A stretch of 64,000 nucleotides of DNA from positions 1 to 64,000 of the forward strand of contig JAHBVI010000011.1 in the NCBI GenBank assembly GCA_019637635.1, written 5' to 3'. Position numbers and translations under genes: made by a program. The notes beneath the pieces were generated by a model that saw nothing but the letters and a program-made list of their open reading frames with translations, was not told the origin of the DNA and made no database searches. Origin of the DNA: Anaerolineae bacterium. Lineage in GTDB: Bacteria; Chloroflexota; Anaerolineae; Promineifilales; Promineifilaceae. This document shows, in pieces, positions 16,476 to 25,183 of this stretch (positions within the stretch are counted from its first letter, which is position 1; the number at the start of each line of letters is the position of its first letter).

Positions 16476-17969
16476 ATGCGTCTCAATATCCTCACACCAT
16501 CCACCCCAGAACGTCAGGAGAAATTCCTGAAAATTTGGGCGTTTTGCCAGCGTGAACTGTTGTTTTTATGTTGGGCAGTGATGGACGTGGCACTGCTAAC
16601 CCCTTTTGCCCTGGCGATAATGAATTGGGCGCAGTTGTGGCCGCCCGGCGTCTTTTTCTTGTGGCTGCTGCTGATCATGCTGCTGGCGTTTAACCTGGCG
16701 CGGCTGATGGGCGCCCTGTTTGTGCCCACGCAATACCAGCAGGTAGTGATGGCAGCCGGGCTGGCGCTACTCATTTTCTTTTCGCTGCGCACGTTGGTAC
16801 ATGAACCACAATCGTTGTGGGACGTCAGTTGGGTCGGTTTGTTTTTCCAATACATGAATGAGGCAGGCAACCTGCTCTGGCTGCGTGATGTGACCGTCTT
16901 TTTCCTGGTGGTGCTCATGTGGGCGCGGGGCATTCAGTTGGTGGATAAGGAAATGACCATCAACCGCATTGGGCTGCGCCTGCGGGTGGGCGGCCTGATT
17001 ATTGCGCCGTTGGTGGCCTGGATCAGCATCCGCAATACCTATAACGGCGTGACGCCTTTCATTCTCCTCTTTTTGCTGGCCGGGTTAACGGCCGTCGCCC
17101 TCACCCGCGCCGAGGAAATTGCCCAGGATGAAACGGGGCACAGCGCCTCGCTGACGCCGCGCTGGCTGCTGCTCATTGTGTGCGTTGGTTTGTTGATCGT
17201 GTTCATTACCGGGATCATTGCCATGCTGGTCAGCGGCGAGGCGGCATCATCGGTGGTGGGGCTGCTGTCGCCGCTGTGGGTATCGCTGGTGGCTACGGTG
17301 GTCACGGCCGTTGCCGCCATCGGCTATGTGCTGCAACCTTTCATCCTGGCCTTACAGTGGGCAGTGGCCCGCATCCCGTTTGAATGGCAGTGGCTCACCA
17401 ACCTCCTGGCGGCACTGTCACAGGCAGCGCGGGGGATCAGACAACCAGAAGAACCATTCCCTGTACCTGAAGAGGAGGTCATCATCGAAGGGGGAATGAG
17501 TACCGGCGCCCAGATCATCATCATTTTGTTGGCGGTAGCGGTGATACTGGTGGTAGCGCTGCTGCTGTACCGGCTCTATCGGCCGCCAACCGTGTCTGGC
17601 CGACGAGCTACCTTTGGGCACACCACTGCCGGTACGGAGGAAGATGCGGGGCTGTTGCAAAAGATGTTAGGGCGGTTGGGGTTGTGGCGGGGGTGGTACA
17701 CGGCCGTGTCCATCCGCCGCATTTACCGCCAGATGATGGAACTGGCCGAAGCACACGGCTACCCCAAACTGGAAACCGAAACCCCCTACGAATACCTGGC
17801 TACGTTGAGCCAGGCCTGGCCACAAAACCGCCCCGAAGCCCGCCTCATCACCGACGCCTACATCAAGGTGCGCTACGGCGAACTCCCCGAAACCGAAGCC
17901 GAACTGGAAGCCATCCGCCAGGCATGGCGGCAGTTACAACAGGCCACGCCCGCGAGCAGTGAATCGTGA
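16476..17969 (+). CDS. membrane protein with C-terminal DUF4129
   Basis: A 497-residue membrane protein with about nine to ten helices in residues 25-300, one further helix near 350 and a cytoplasmic C-terminal DUF4129 domain (about 410-490: RIYRQMMELAEAHGYPKLET). In related loci DUF4129 is fused to, or lies next to, a transglutaminase-like protein. Here the transglutaminase part is absent. It is the third gene of the MoxR-DUF58 operon and probably part of the same membrane complex. Confidence 0.75.
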   Translation: MRLNILTPSTPERQEKFLKIWAFCQRELLFLCWAVMDVALLTPFALAIMNWAQLWPPGVFFLWLLLIMLLAFNLARLMGALFVPTQYQQVVMAAGLALLIFFSLRTLVHEPQSLWDVSWVGLFFQYMNEAGNLLWLRDVTVFFLVVLMWARGIQLVDKEMTINRIGLRLRVGGLIIAPLVAWISIRNTYNGVTPFILLFLLAGLTAVALTRAEEIAQDETGHSASLTPRWLLLIVCVGLLIVFITGIIAMLVSGEAASSVVGLLSPLWVSLVATVVTAVAAIGYVLQPFILALQWAVARIPFEWQWLTNLLAALSQAARGIRQPEEPFPVPEEEVIIEGGMSTGAQIIIILLAVAVILVVALLLYRLYRPPTVSGRRATFGHTTAGTEEDAGLLQKMLGRLGLWRGWYTAVSIRRIYRQMMELAEAHGYPKLETETPYEYLATLSQAWPQNRPEARLITDAYIKVRYGELPETEAELEAIRQAWRQLQQATPASSES

Positions 17970-18062
17970 CCCGTAATCCGTGACCCGAAACCGGGCCTCG
18001 GATTACGATTTACGGGTTGCGATTGACGATTTGCGGACCACGATTTACGGTTTACAAATTAC
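17962..18062. repeat. long heptamer array, CCGTAAT/CCGTGAC/GATTTAC
   Basis: About thirteen units. The CGTGACC/CGTAATC series is followed by complementary GGATTAC, GATTTAC and GGTTTAC units. It supplies the stop codon of the DUF4129 gene. Confidence 0.8.
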
Positions 18063-18117
18063 GCTCTTCACCCCTCCATCACCCCTTTTTCCTACCCGTT
18101 TACCACCTTGCCATTGT

Positions 18118-18146
18118 TTGACAGCCCCTAACCCTTATGGTATTAT
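18118..18146 (+). promoter_or_regulatory. consensus sigma-70 promoter of the roadblock gene
   Basis: TTGACA (18118-18123), a 17-bp spacer and TATTAT (18141-18146). Boxes and spacing are the same as in the LacI promoter at 39378. Confidence 0.8.
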
Positions 18147-18152
18147 CCCCTC

Positions 18153-18325
18153 GTTCTTTCCTAACATAAGATGTGGAAATTGACTACCCAATTCACAAAA
18201 AGTTATCTCTTACAGGTGTTTAGGAAAATTGTCCCCAACTAGGTAGTGGTGACATTCACATAGAAAAAACCGGAGTTCCCCAAGAATATGTCAACACGTC
18301 CTAATCACAGAGAAGGAGAGTCTGG
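18153..18325 (+). promoter_or_regulatory. AT-rich 5' leader of the roadblock gene
   Basis: About 170 nt separate the promoter from the ATG, with no repeat array and no reading frame worth calling. GAAGGAG at 18312-18318 is the ribosome site. I recognise no known riboswitch. The rest of the 356-bp gap is the array at 17962. Confidence 0.4.
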
Positions 18326-18694
18326 ATGAGATCGCGTACAGAGATGATGGTTGACCGTTTGCGAGACTTGCAAGCTGGCACACCAGATATTGAAGCATCC
18401 GCCGTCGTCAGTGTAGACGGCCTCATTATGGCCTCATCGCTGCCCGCCGGGGTAGACGAAGACCGTATCTCCGCTATGTCCGCCGCCATGCTCTCTCTTG
18501 GTGACCGGATTGCCAGCGAACTGGCGCGCGGCGACCTGGAACAGGTACACATCAAAGGCAGCGCCGGTATTATTGTCCTCCGCGCTATTGGTGAAGATGC
18601 CGTACTCACCGTGTTGGCGCGGGCGCAGGCCAAGTTGGGCCTCATTTTCCTGGATATGCAGCGAGCCGCCGATGATCTGGAAAGATTGTTGTAG
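18326..18694 (+). CDS. roadblock/LC7 domain protein
   Basis: A 122-residue single-domain roadblock/LC7 protein (MglB-like fold). The core is recognisable in IEASAVVSVDGLIMASSLP, RISAMSAAMLSLGDR and HIKGSAGIIVLRAIGEDAVL. Such proteins regulate small Ras-like GTPases in bacteria, but no GTPase gene is adjacent. It is monocistronic, with a strong promoter, a long leader and an intrinsic terminator, which suggests steady high expression. Confidence 0.88.
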   Translation: MRSRTEMMVDRLRDLQAGTPDIEASAVVSVDGLIMASSLPAGVDEDRISAMSAAMLSLGDRIASELARGDLEQVHIKGSAGIIVLRAIGEDAVLTVLARAQAKLGLIFLDMQRAADDLERLL

Positions 18695-18742
18695 ACACAA
18701 ACAAAAGCGAATCCAACATTCGCCCTCAAGATTTTAATCTAG

Positions 18743-18786
18743 GGAGGGGCATGTCGCCCAAAGTGACATGCCCCTCCTTCGTTTTA
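18743..18786 (+). terminator. intrinsic terminator after the roadblock gene
   Basis: A perfect 13-bp GC-rich stem (GGAGGGGCATGTC and complement), a 9-nt loop, then TTCGTTTTATTT. Confidence 0.9.
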
Positions 18787-18789
18787 TTT

Positions 18790-18822
18790 AGACCTGACAG
18801 GTTTTGAAAACCTGTAAGGTCT
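18790..18822. repeat. palindrome AGACCTGACAGGTTTT
   Basis: Near-perfect 16-bp arms around a single base, 12 bp before the pyrG start. It is similar in plan to the AGACCCTAAGGG palindromes at 39046 and 40451. It could also act as a pyrG leader structure. Confidence 0.7.
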
Positions 18823-18834
18823 CCGAGGATTTTT

Positions 18835-20511
18835 ATGACCAAATTTATCTTTTTTACAGGTGGTGTAGTCAGTTCGGTAGGTAAAGGGGTGACGGCGGCG
18901 GCGCTCGGCCGTTTGCTCAAAGCGCGGGGCCTGAAAGTGGCCGTGCAAAAATTAGACCCCTACATCAACGTAGACCCCGGCACCATGTCCCCCTACCAGC
19001 ATGGCGAAGTATTTGTCACCGAGGATGGCGCGGAGACGGATTTGGATTTGGGGCACTATGAACGGTTTATTGACATCAACCTGAGCCAGGCGTCCAATGT
19101 GACCACCGGGCGGGTGTATGCCGAAGTGATCGCCCGCGAACGGCGCGGCGATTACCTGGGCGGCACCATCCAGGTCATCCCCCACATCACCGACGAGATC
19201 AAACGATACATCCACCTGATTGCCCGGCAAAGTGAGGCGGATGTGGTGCTGGTGGAAGTGGGCGGCACGGTGGGTGATATTGAAAGCCTGCCCTTTATGG
19301 AGGCGCTGCGCCAGATGCGCTCGGACGTGGGGCAGGATAACACGCTCTATGTGCATGTCACCTTTTTGCCGCATGTGGGAGCGAGCGGTGAATTAAAAAC
19401 CAAACCGACGCAGCACAGCGTCCGCGAACTGCGCGGCATTGGCATCCAGCCTGATGTCATTATCGCCCGCGCCGACCACCCCATTCCCCATGAGCATATG
19501 CAGAAGATTGCCCTCTTTTGCAATGTGGAGGAGCGGGCGGTGATTCCCGCGCCCACCAGTGATATTCTGTACAGCATCCCGCTGCTGCTGCATGAAGCGG
19601 GGCTGGACAGTTTTGTGGTGGAGCGGCTGAAGCTGGAGACGGTGACGCGCCCGGACATGCTGGAATGGCAGCAGATGATTGAGGAAATCCGCCAACCCAA
19701 GCCGACCATTCGCCTGGGCATTGTGGGCAAATATGTGGAACTGCACGACGCCTACATGAGCGTGCGCGAGGCGTTGTACCATGCGGGCGTGGCCAACAAT
19801 CGCCAGGTGGAGATTGAATGGATTCATTCTGGCGACCTGGAAAAGGGCAAAGGGTGGGAACTGTTTGAAGGGTTGGACGGGGTGGTGGTGCCCGGTGGTT
19901 TTGGCGAGCGGGGCATTGAGGGCAAGATTAAAACGGCGCGTTGGGCGCGAGAAAACAAAGTGCCGTATCTGGGGCTGTGCCTGGGGATGCAGGTGATGTG
20001 CATTGACCTGGCGCGGCAGATCATTGGCAGCGACGAGGCCAACAGCACGGAATTTGACAGCCAGACGGAGATGCCGGTTATCAGCCTGATGGCCGACCAG
20101 CATGACCTGTCTAACATGGGCGGCACGATGCGGTTGGGGGCGTACCCGTGTGTGCTTAAGCCGGGCACGAAGGCGTATGCAGCGTACCGGGTGGAGCGGG
20201 TGGATGAGCGACACCGCCACCGCTGGGAGTTTAATAATAAGTACCGGGAGGTTATGCAGGCGCATGGGTTGGTGTTGAGCGGGTTGTCGCCCGACGGCCG
20301 TCTCGTCGAAATTGCCGAACTAAGCGACCACCCCTTCATGCTGGGCAGCCAGTTCCACCCCGAATTTAAGAGCCGCCCCAACCGGCCCCATCCATTGTTT
20401 AAGGCATTTGTGGCGGCGGCGGTCAAACGACAGGAAGCATCTCAGAACGCACGGCAAAAAGCGGGCAAAAATGGGAAAGCGCCTGGGGTGAAAGTTGTCG
20501 CGGAGGGCTAG
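18835..20511 (+). CDS. pyrG: CTP synthase
   Basis: A 558-residue two-domain enzyme that makes CTP from UTP with glutamine as nitrogen donor. The N-terminal synthetase domain has FFTGGVVSSVGKG and EVFVTEDGAETDLDLGHYER. The C-terminal glutaminase domain has the nucleophile Cys in YLGLCLGMQ and the final His-x-Glu in SQFHPEFKSRP. Length is slightly above the usual 535-550 because of a Lys/Ala-rich tail. It is probably transcribed alone. Confidence 0.97.
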   Translation: MTKFIFFTGGVVSSVGKGVTAAALGRLLKARGLKVAVQKLDPYINVDPGTMSPYQHGEVFVTEDGAETDLDLGHYERFIDINLSQASNVTTGRVYAEVIARERRGDYLGGTIQVIPHITDEIKRYIHLIARQSEADVVLVEVGGTVGDIESLPFMEALRQMRSDVGQDNTLYVHVTFLPHVGASGELKTKPTQHSVRELRGIGIQPDVIIARADHPIPHEHMQKIALFCNVEERAVIPAPTSDILYSIPLLLHEAGLDSFVVERLKLETVTRPDMLEWQQMIEEIRQPKPTIRLGIVGKYVELHDAYMSVREALYHAGVANNRQVEIEWIHSGDLEKGKGWELFEGLDGVVVPGGFGERGIEGKIKTARWARENKVPYLGLCLGMQVMCIDLARQIIGSDEANSTEFDSQTEMPVISLMADQHDLSNMGGTMRLGAYPCVLKPGTKAYAAYRVERVDERHRHRWEFNNKYREVMQAHGLVLSGLSPDGRLVEIAELSDHPFMLGSQFHPEFKSRPNRPHPLFKAFVAAAVKRQEASQNARQKAGKNGKAPGVKVVAEG

Positions 20512-20769
20512 ATGAAACATGCCTGGAAAGAAAAGACTCCCGGCAATTAGAATCGCGGCTACATGAGGCAAAGCCCACCCTATTCAGGATGCCGAACATC
20601 AGGAGTAAGACCCCACCGCCGACCATTTTTCTCCCGCAATTATCCCCCAAACCTGATCAACCTCACCCCCTGCTCCTGGCCTATGGACAAGCTAATCAAT
20701 TTTGATCTGTGACAAATCAGGCATTGAAATTGAATATATCATAGCAAACCATTCATCAGGCAGGAGTAC

Positions 20770-21369
20770 ATGCAAAATGTAAGCGGCACGGCCGTGTCCC
20801 ACGAAAGGCTCAAGCAATACCTGGCGCAAGAATCGGATGACCTCCTTAAGACGCTGCGTCTTTACGTGTGGCGGGCCGGTCTGGCAGAGGGCACGGCCGT
20901 GAACAATCTGGCGCGAGAATTGTTGAGTGAAGTGGTAGTAGAGGCGCTCAACCATGCCAGCCCCTTTGACTCACAGCGCCAGCCTAAAGCGTGGCTGCTG
21001 GGCATTGCCGCCAATCTGGTGCGCCGTAAACAGAAAACCATCAACAAACAAGCCCGGCGTGAACCGCTGATACAGGATTTAAGCCAGCAGGCCATATTGA
21101 GCGAAGATGAGTTATTTGAAAAGCTGACGGCCGCACACATCCCCGGTCCTGATAAGCAGTATGAGATGGAGGAGACGATGACGGCCGTACTCCGCCAGCT
21201 CTCAATAGATGACCAGCAGATCATTACCCTGGCCATCATGTTAGAGATGGATGGCGATACGCTGGCAAAAACATTAGGAGTACGGCCTGGCGCAGCGCGG
21301 ATGCGGTTGCATCGTGCGCTTAACCGGCTACGAGAAAGCTGGGTGATTGTGAATCGGGGGAATGCATAA
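20770..21369 (+). CDS. ECF-type RNA polymerase sigma factor
   Basis: A 199-residue sigma-70 family protein with region 2 at about 10-85 (AWLLGIAANLVRRK) and region 4 at about 135-190 (LSIDDQQIITLAIMLEMDG, then a helix-turn-helix ending in RMRLHRALNRLRE). It is followed after 2 bp by a membrane protein whose short N-terminal part could bind the sigma factor, a usual sigma/anti-sigma layout. The upstream 258 bp (20512-20769) holds no repeat array and no gene. The target genes are not visible. Confidence 0.88.
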   Translation: MQNVSGTAVSHERLKQYLAQESDDLLKTLRLYVWRAGLAEGTAVNNLARELLSEVVVEALNHASPFDSQRQPKAWLLGIAANLVRRKQKTINKQARREPLIQDLSQQAILSEDELFEKLTAAHIPGPDKQYEMEETMTAVLRQLSIDDQQIITLAIMLEMDGDTLAKTLGVRPGAARMRLHRALNRLRESWVIVNRGNA

Positions 21370-21371
21370 CC

Positions 21372-22604
21372 ATGAATGAGCAGCAATTGACGCGCGAAAA
21401 GACCGCTTATATCTACAGTTCTGCGTTGGAACGTGGTGATTTTGCTACGGTTACATCCGTGTTAGCCCGGGCCGAACAAGACCCGGTGCTGGAACGGATG
21501 CTTCTGGAATTGAATGAGGCACAGCAGCAAGAAATGGCCGGGACAAAAACACAACCAGATCAAAAAGCCACAAAGGGAAACGGCCGTGCCCGCCTCCCCT
21601 TCCCCAAAACAAAAATGTCAATGACGTTTATATGGCAAACGGGCGGTGTGATGGCTGTAGTCTTCATCTTAACTGTTATGATTTTAACACTGCTGGGGCC
21701 ACCAATTGGCAATAATTTTTCTCGTATATCCAACGGACTAGGGGGAGATAGCGGCGGTGGTTACAATTTACGCCAGCCGTCACCCGGCACACTCGCTACT
21801 GCCTCACCTTCCGTATCAGAAGACATCCAGAGCGCCACACCAGTGCCGGAGGTTATCGATCGGCTGATTGTTCGCAATGGTTCAATTAACATGGTTGTGG
21901 AAGACCCACGCACTGTACGCAGGCAAATTGATGCATGGGTAGCGAATATGGCCGGCGCCGGCGCATTTGTTGTTGCCAGCGACGAACGTGACAGCGAGAA
22001 CTCTTTCCCTGTCGTTTATATGGCAATACGTGTTCCACCAGAGCAGTTTGATGCCACAATGAATTGGTTGGCGAGTCTGGCTTTATCCGGCTTCACCCCT
22101 ATCCGCACAGAAACAGCGCAAGATGTAACAGAAGAGTATGTAGACTTGCAGACCCGGCTGGAAACCATGATCATGGCGCGGGACCGCCTGCTGGAATTCA
22201 TGCAAAACGCCGAAACGACATCAGAACTGCTGCAACTGGAAGCCCAAATAACTAATCGTGAGAAGGAAATCGAGGCCTTACACGGCCGTATCCAATACCT
22301 GGAACAGTCAAACGCATTGTCATTGATCGAGATAGAATTGCGCCCCTTTGTGCCCACGCCTACGGCCGTGCCCACCCCCACCGTTGTCCCTGTTGACAAC
22401 AGTTGGCGGCCAGGGGAAACGGCGCGAACGTCCTTCAAATCACTGGTTCAAACCACCCAGACCGTTATAGATGTGATCATTGTGCTGGGTATAACCAGGC
22501 TGCCCTGGCTCATCGTGCTGACGCTGCTGGCCTATCTGTTCGTCCGTTTCATCTGGCGGCCATTACAGGCCCGGCAGCAAGATAACAAAATCTACAAGCT
22601 CTAA
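21372..22604 (+). CDS. DUF4349 membrane protein, putative anti-sigma partner
   Basis: A 410-residue protein. Residues 1-75 are soluble and cytoplasmic, about 88-110 form a membrane helix, and an external DUF4349 domain follows (about 160-330), with VEDPRTVRRQIDAWVANM and a coiled coil (EYVDLQTRLETMIMARDRL). A second membrane helix lies near 375-395. DUF4349 proteins are found with ECF sigma factors. The position 2 bp after the sigma gene suggests the N-terminal part sequesters it, although no classical zinc anti-sigma motif (HxxxCxxC) is present. Confidence 0.7.
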   Translation: MNEQQLTREKTAYIYSSALERGDFATVTSVLARAEQDPVLERMLLELNEAQQQEMAGTKTQPDQKATKGNGRARLPFPKTKMSMTFIWQTGGVMAVVFILTVMILTLLGPPIGNNFSRISNGLGGDSGGGYNLRQPSPGTLATASPSVSEDIQSATPVPEVIDRLIVRNGSINMVVEDPRTVRRQIDAWVANMAGAGAFVVASDERDSENSFPVVYMAIRVPPEQFDATMNWLASLALSGFTPIRTETAQDVTEEYVDLQTRLETMIMARDRLLEFMQNAETTSELLQLEAQITNREKEIEALHGRIQYLEQSNALSLIEIELRPFVPTPTAVPTPTVVPVDNSWRPGETARTSFKSLVQTTQTVIDVIIVLGITRLPWLIVLTLLAYLFVRFIWRPLQARQQDNKIYKL

Positions 22605-23095
22605 TGTATCTCTTTGGGCCGCCACAGGTTGAGCAGGTTGCCGGTGGTATCTTCGTTTAGCTGCGCCCAACTGCTGATGGGTAGTTCCACGTGGGCGATG
22701 TTGGCGGTGGTGAAATGCTCCGCCTGCCCGGTCAAATCGGCCAGCAACTCCTCCATGCCCGGATTGTGCCCCACAATCATCACCCGCTTGTATTGGTCAT
22801 CTACTCCTTGCAGCAGTTCCAGATAGGTAACCGGATCGGCCAGGTAAAAGCGGGACGTGGTAACTAACTCGCCGTCATAGTCGCAGGCCAGAGCCACTCG
22901 TTCGGCCGTGGTCAGAGCGCGTTCGGCCGTCGAGGTGATGATCAGGTCGGGCACCAGGTCTTCCCTTTTCAACAGCTTGCCCATGTGGGGGGCGTCTTGT
23001 TTGCCGCGTTTGTTCAACGGCCGTGCATGATCACTCAGTCGCGTATTGTCCCAATCTGATTTGGCATGTCGCATGATGAGAAGGGTTTTGGTCAT
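22601..23095 (-). CDS. sixA: phosphohistidine phosphatase SixA-like
   Basis: A 164-residue histidine phosphatase superfamily member. The RHG-type motif is LIMRHAKSDWDN (His10), and the second catalytic His is in VMIVGHNPGMEEL. Such proteins remove phosphate from phosphohistidine, for example on HPt domains. It is convergent with the DUF4349 gene: the two stop codons overlap within CTAA (22601-22604). Confidence 0.88.
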   Translation of the reverse strand: MTKTLLIMRHAKSDWDNTRLSDHARPLNKRGKQDAPHMGKLLKREDLVPDLIITSTAERALTTAERVALACDYDGELVTTSRFYLADPVTYLELLQGVDDQYKRVMIVGHNPGMEELLADLTGQAEHFTTANIAHVELPISSWAQLNEDTTGNLLNLWRPKEIH

Positions 23096-23130
23096 TGGTC
23101 ACTCGTCCTTTGTCATTCGTCCTTTGCCCT
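23094..23130. repeat. short tandem array, TCACTCGTCCTTTG
   Basis: Two to three 14-bp units (GTCACTCGTCCTTTG, GTCATTCGTCCTTTG) directly upstream of the sixA start. No complementary half. Confidence 0.6.
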
Positions 23131-23250
23131 GGAACTATACTCCTTTTTGCCATCTTGACAAGGTGTAGTTTTGACACTAATATGATTATTGTACCTTTCA
23201 CACTAAATGCGCTGCTCAATGGGCTTTCTTCACTTTTATTGTCACCTGTC

Positions 23251-23270
23251 ATGCCCGCGTAGGCGGGCAT
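23251..23270. repeat. small palindrome ATGCCCGC-GTAG-GCGGGCAT
   Basis: A perfect 8-bp stem with a GTAG loop, of the common dispersed GCCCGC-GCGGGC class. It lies 60 bp before the kinase-like gene, and its presence argues against longer N-terminal start choices for that gene. Confidence 0.6.
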
Positions 23271-23329
23271 CCACTGGACTAACTGACAAAAGAAAGGCTG
23301 TCCGGCTGCACAAAATGGGACAAATGGCA

Positions 23330-25087
23330 ATGAATCGAACTGTTTTCCTCAATCAGCAACCTATTAAATTAGACGCGGCGCAGCTTATCCAGGCGGGCGG
23401 GGAGGGCATGGTGTTTCGCTGGCAGGACACGGCCGTCAAACTCTACCACCACCCCACCCCCCAACACCAGGCCAAGCTGGCGTACTGGTTTCAATCCGGG
23501 TTGGGACAGATTGTGCCAACGGCCGTACTCGCCCCCTGCGCCCCGGTAACAGACAACAACGGCAGCCTGATCGGTTTCCAGATGCCGCTGCTGCCGCCCG
23601 GCAGCCAGCCCCTCAAAGCCCTCAGCAACCCCCTCTTTCGCCAGAAAAACAACATCCCCTTGCCCACCATTGTCAACCTGCTGGCCCAAATCCATGCCGC
23701 CCTCACCTACCTGCACCAGCACCACATCGTCATTGGCGACCTCAACGACACCAACATCCACTTCACCCCTTCACCCGGTCACCTGTTCACCCCTTCTCTC
23801 ATTGACGCCGACAGCTACCAGTTTGCCCATTTCCCCTGCCCGGTAGCCATGCCCGCCTTCTTAGACCCGAATTTGTATGGCGTGGCCGATTTGGGCGCAC
23901 GGCCGTCCTTCACCCCCCGCACCGACTGGTATGCCTTTGCCGTGCTGCTGGTGAAAACCCTGTTGGGCATACACCCTTACGGCGGCGCACATCCGCAGCA
24001 CAAAACGATCATGGCCCGCGCCCAGGCCCGCATAAGCATCTGGCAGCCGTCCGTCACCCGACCCGCCAACAGCCTGCCCCTGGACACACTCAGCGACGAG
24101 TGCCAGCATTTTCTCCGGCGGATTTTTGAGCAGGGCGAACGGCCGTCCATCCCCGCCACTCTCCTGGCCCATGCCCTGCGGCACACGGCCGTGCCCCCAC
24201 ACATCCCGGCGCCTCAGCCCATCCCCACCGGCGCCTGGCGCGTCCTGCTGGCCGATGAAGGCTTCATTGAGCATCTGGCGCTGCTGCCCAACGGCCGTAT
24301 CGTCGTCATCCTGCACACCGGCCAAAGCTACAAACTGGTACGGTTGGGCATAGGCGGCAAATGGGAGGAGATGGTCTTGTTTGATGGCTCACCCGGCTAC
24401 CAGTTTGCTCACTTTGGCGGCCAATTTCTGGCGGTGAACCCGCCACAGCGCAGCCAATTACTGCTGCTGGATGTGGGTGGGCGCACTCCTCAAAAAATGG
24501 GCCTGATTGAAACGGCCGTGTTCCGGGACACGGCCGTGTTTGCCGCCACACCACAACATCTCTACCGCATTGCCGGGAACTGGATCATGCGCGGGCAGGT
24601 GCAAAACGGGCATTACGTGGAGGACGCCATCGCCACCGCCCACAAACAGCAGACCTGGTTCCAGGCGTCGCCGTACAACGATACCATTGCCGGGTATCAC
24701 CGCGTGTTTGCCGAACATCGCTTTTTTGTGCAGACCGGGCAGGGCAGTTATGACCTGACAGTGCCGCCGCTGCCTGCTGGCGCGCACATCGCCGAAGCAG
24801 GCGTGGCTTTTAGCAATGATACGGTAGCGGTGATTGTAAAAATAAGCGGTCACGGCCGTTCCCACCTCACCACCCACGTCTATTCTCTTAACGGCCGTCA
24901 CCAACACAGCCAGGATGACGCCGATGATGCCTGGGAAACGGCTCCTTCATCGGCATTCAAGACAGGCATCGCCACCTACTCCATCACCCCCCTGCCCGCC
25001 GATTACACCCCGCCCGCCCGTCTGCTGCGCCTGGGCCGCCATCTGCTGCGGCAAGAACCCACCCGCCTGCTGGCAGCGGATAGTTAA
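23330..25087 (+). CDS. protein kinase-like domain protein, YegI-type
   Basis: About 585 residues from the ATG at 23330. Residues 20-300 form a Ser/Thr-kinase-like domain: Gly-rich loop GGEGMVFRW, ATP Lys in AVKLYH, catalytic loop IGDLNDTNI, metal Asp in LIDADSYQF and helix F in RTDWYAFAVLL. The remaining 280 residues look like beta-propeller blades (repeated LLPNGRIVVILHTG-like strands). The catalytic residues appear intact. Three in-frame ATGs lie within 15 bases (23315, 23324, 23330), and the last has the best-placed G-rich stretch. Its partner is unknown: no PP2C or TerY gene lies next to it. Confidence 0.7.
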   Translation: MNRTVFLNQQPIKLDAAQLIQAGGEGMVFRWQDTAVKLYHHPTPQHQAKLAYWFQSGLGQIVPTAVLAPCAPVTDNNGSLIGFQMPLLPPGSQPLKALSNPLFRQKNNIPLPTIVNLLAQIHAALTYLHQHHIVIGDLNDTNIHFTPSPGHLFTPSLIDADSYQFAHFPCPVAMPAFLDPNLYGVADLGARPSFTPRTDWYAFAVLLVKTLLGIHPYGGAHPQHKTIMARAQARISIWQPSVTRPANSLPLDTLSDECQHFLRRIFEQGERPSIPATLLAHALRHTAVPPHIPAPQPIPTGAWRVLLADEGFIEHLALLPNGRIVVILHTGQSYKLVRLGIGGKWEEMVLFDGSPGYQFAHFGGQFLAVNPPQRSQLLLLDVGGRTPQKMGLIETAVFRDTAVFAATPQHLYRIAGNWIMRGQVQNGHYVEDAIATAHKQQTWFQASPYNDTIAGYHRVFAEHRFFVQTGQGSYDLTVPPLPAGAHIAEAGVAFSNDTVAVIVKISGHGRSHLTTHVYSLNGRHQHSQDDADDAWETAPSSAFKTGIATYSITPLPADYTPPARLLRLGRHLLRQEPTRLLAADS

Positions 25088-25183
25088 TGAGGCGCAATGC
25101 CATACAAAGTCTTGGAATATCAGGTTGGTCTTGCCCTGTGCCTGGCTCACCCCTTCACACGGCCGTCCCCCCACCCCCACTCA

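Noticed and set aside
20690..20769. ECF-type autoregulatory promoter before the sigma gene
   Set aside because: TTGATC, TTGAAA and TATATC elements are present, but no pair has convincing spacing and no second copy of a GGAAC/CGT-like motif was found.
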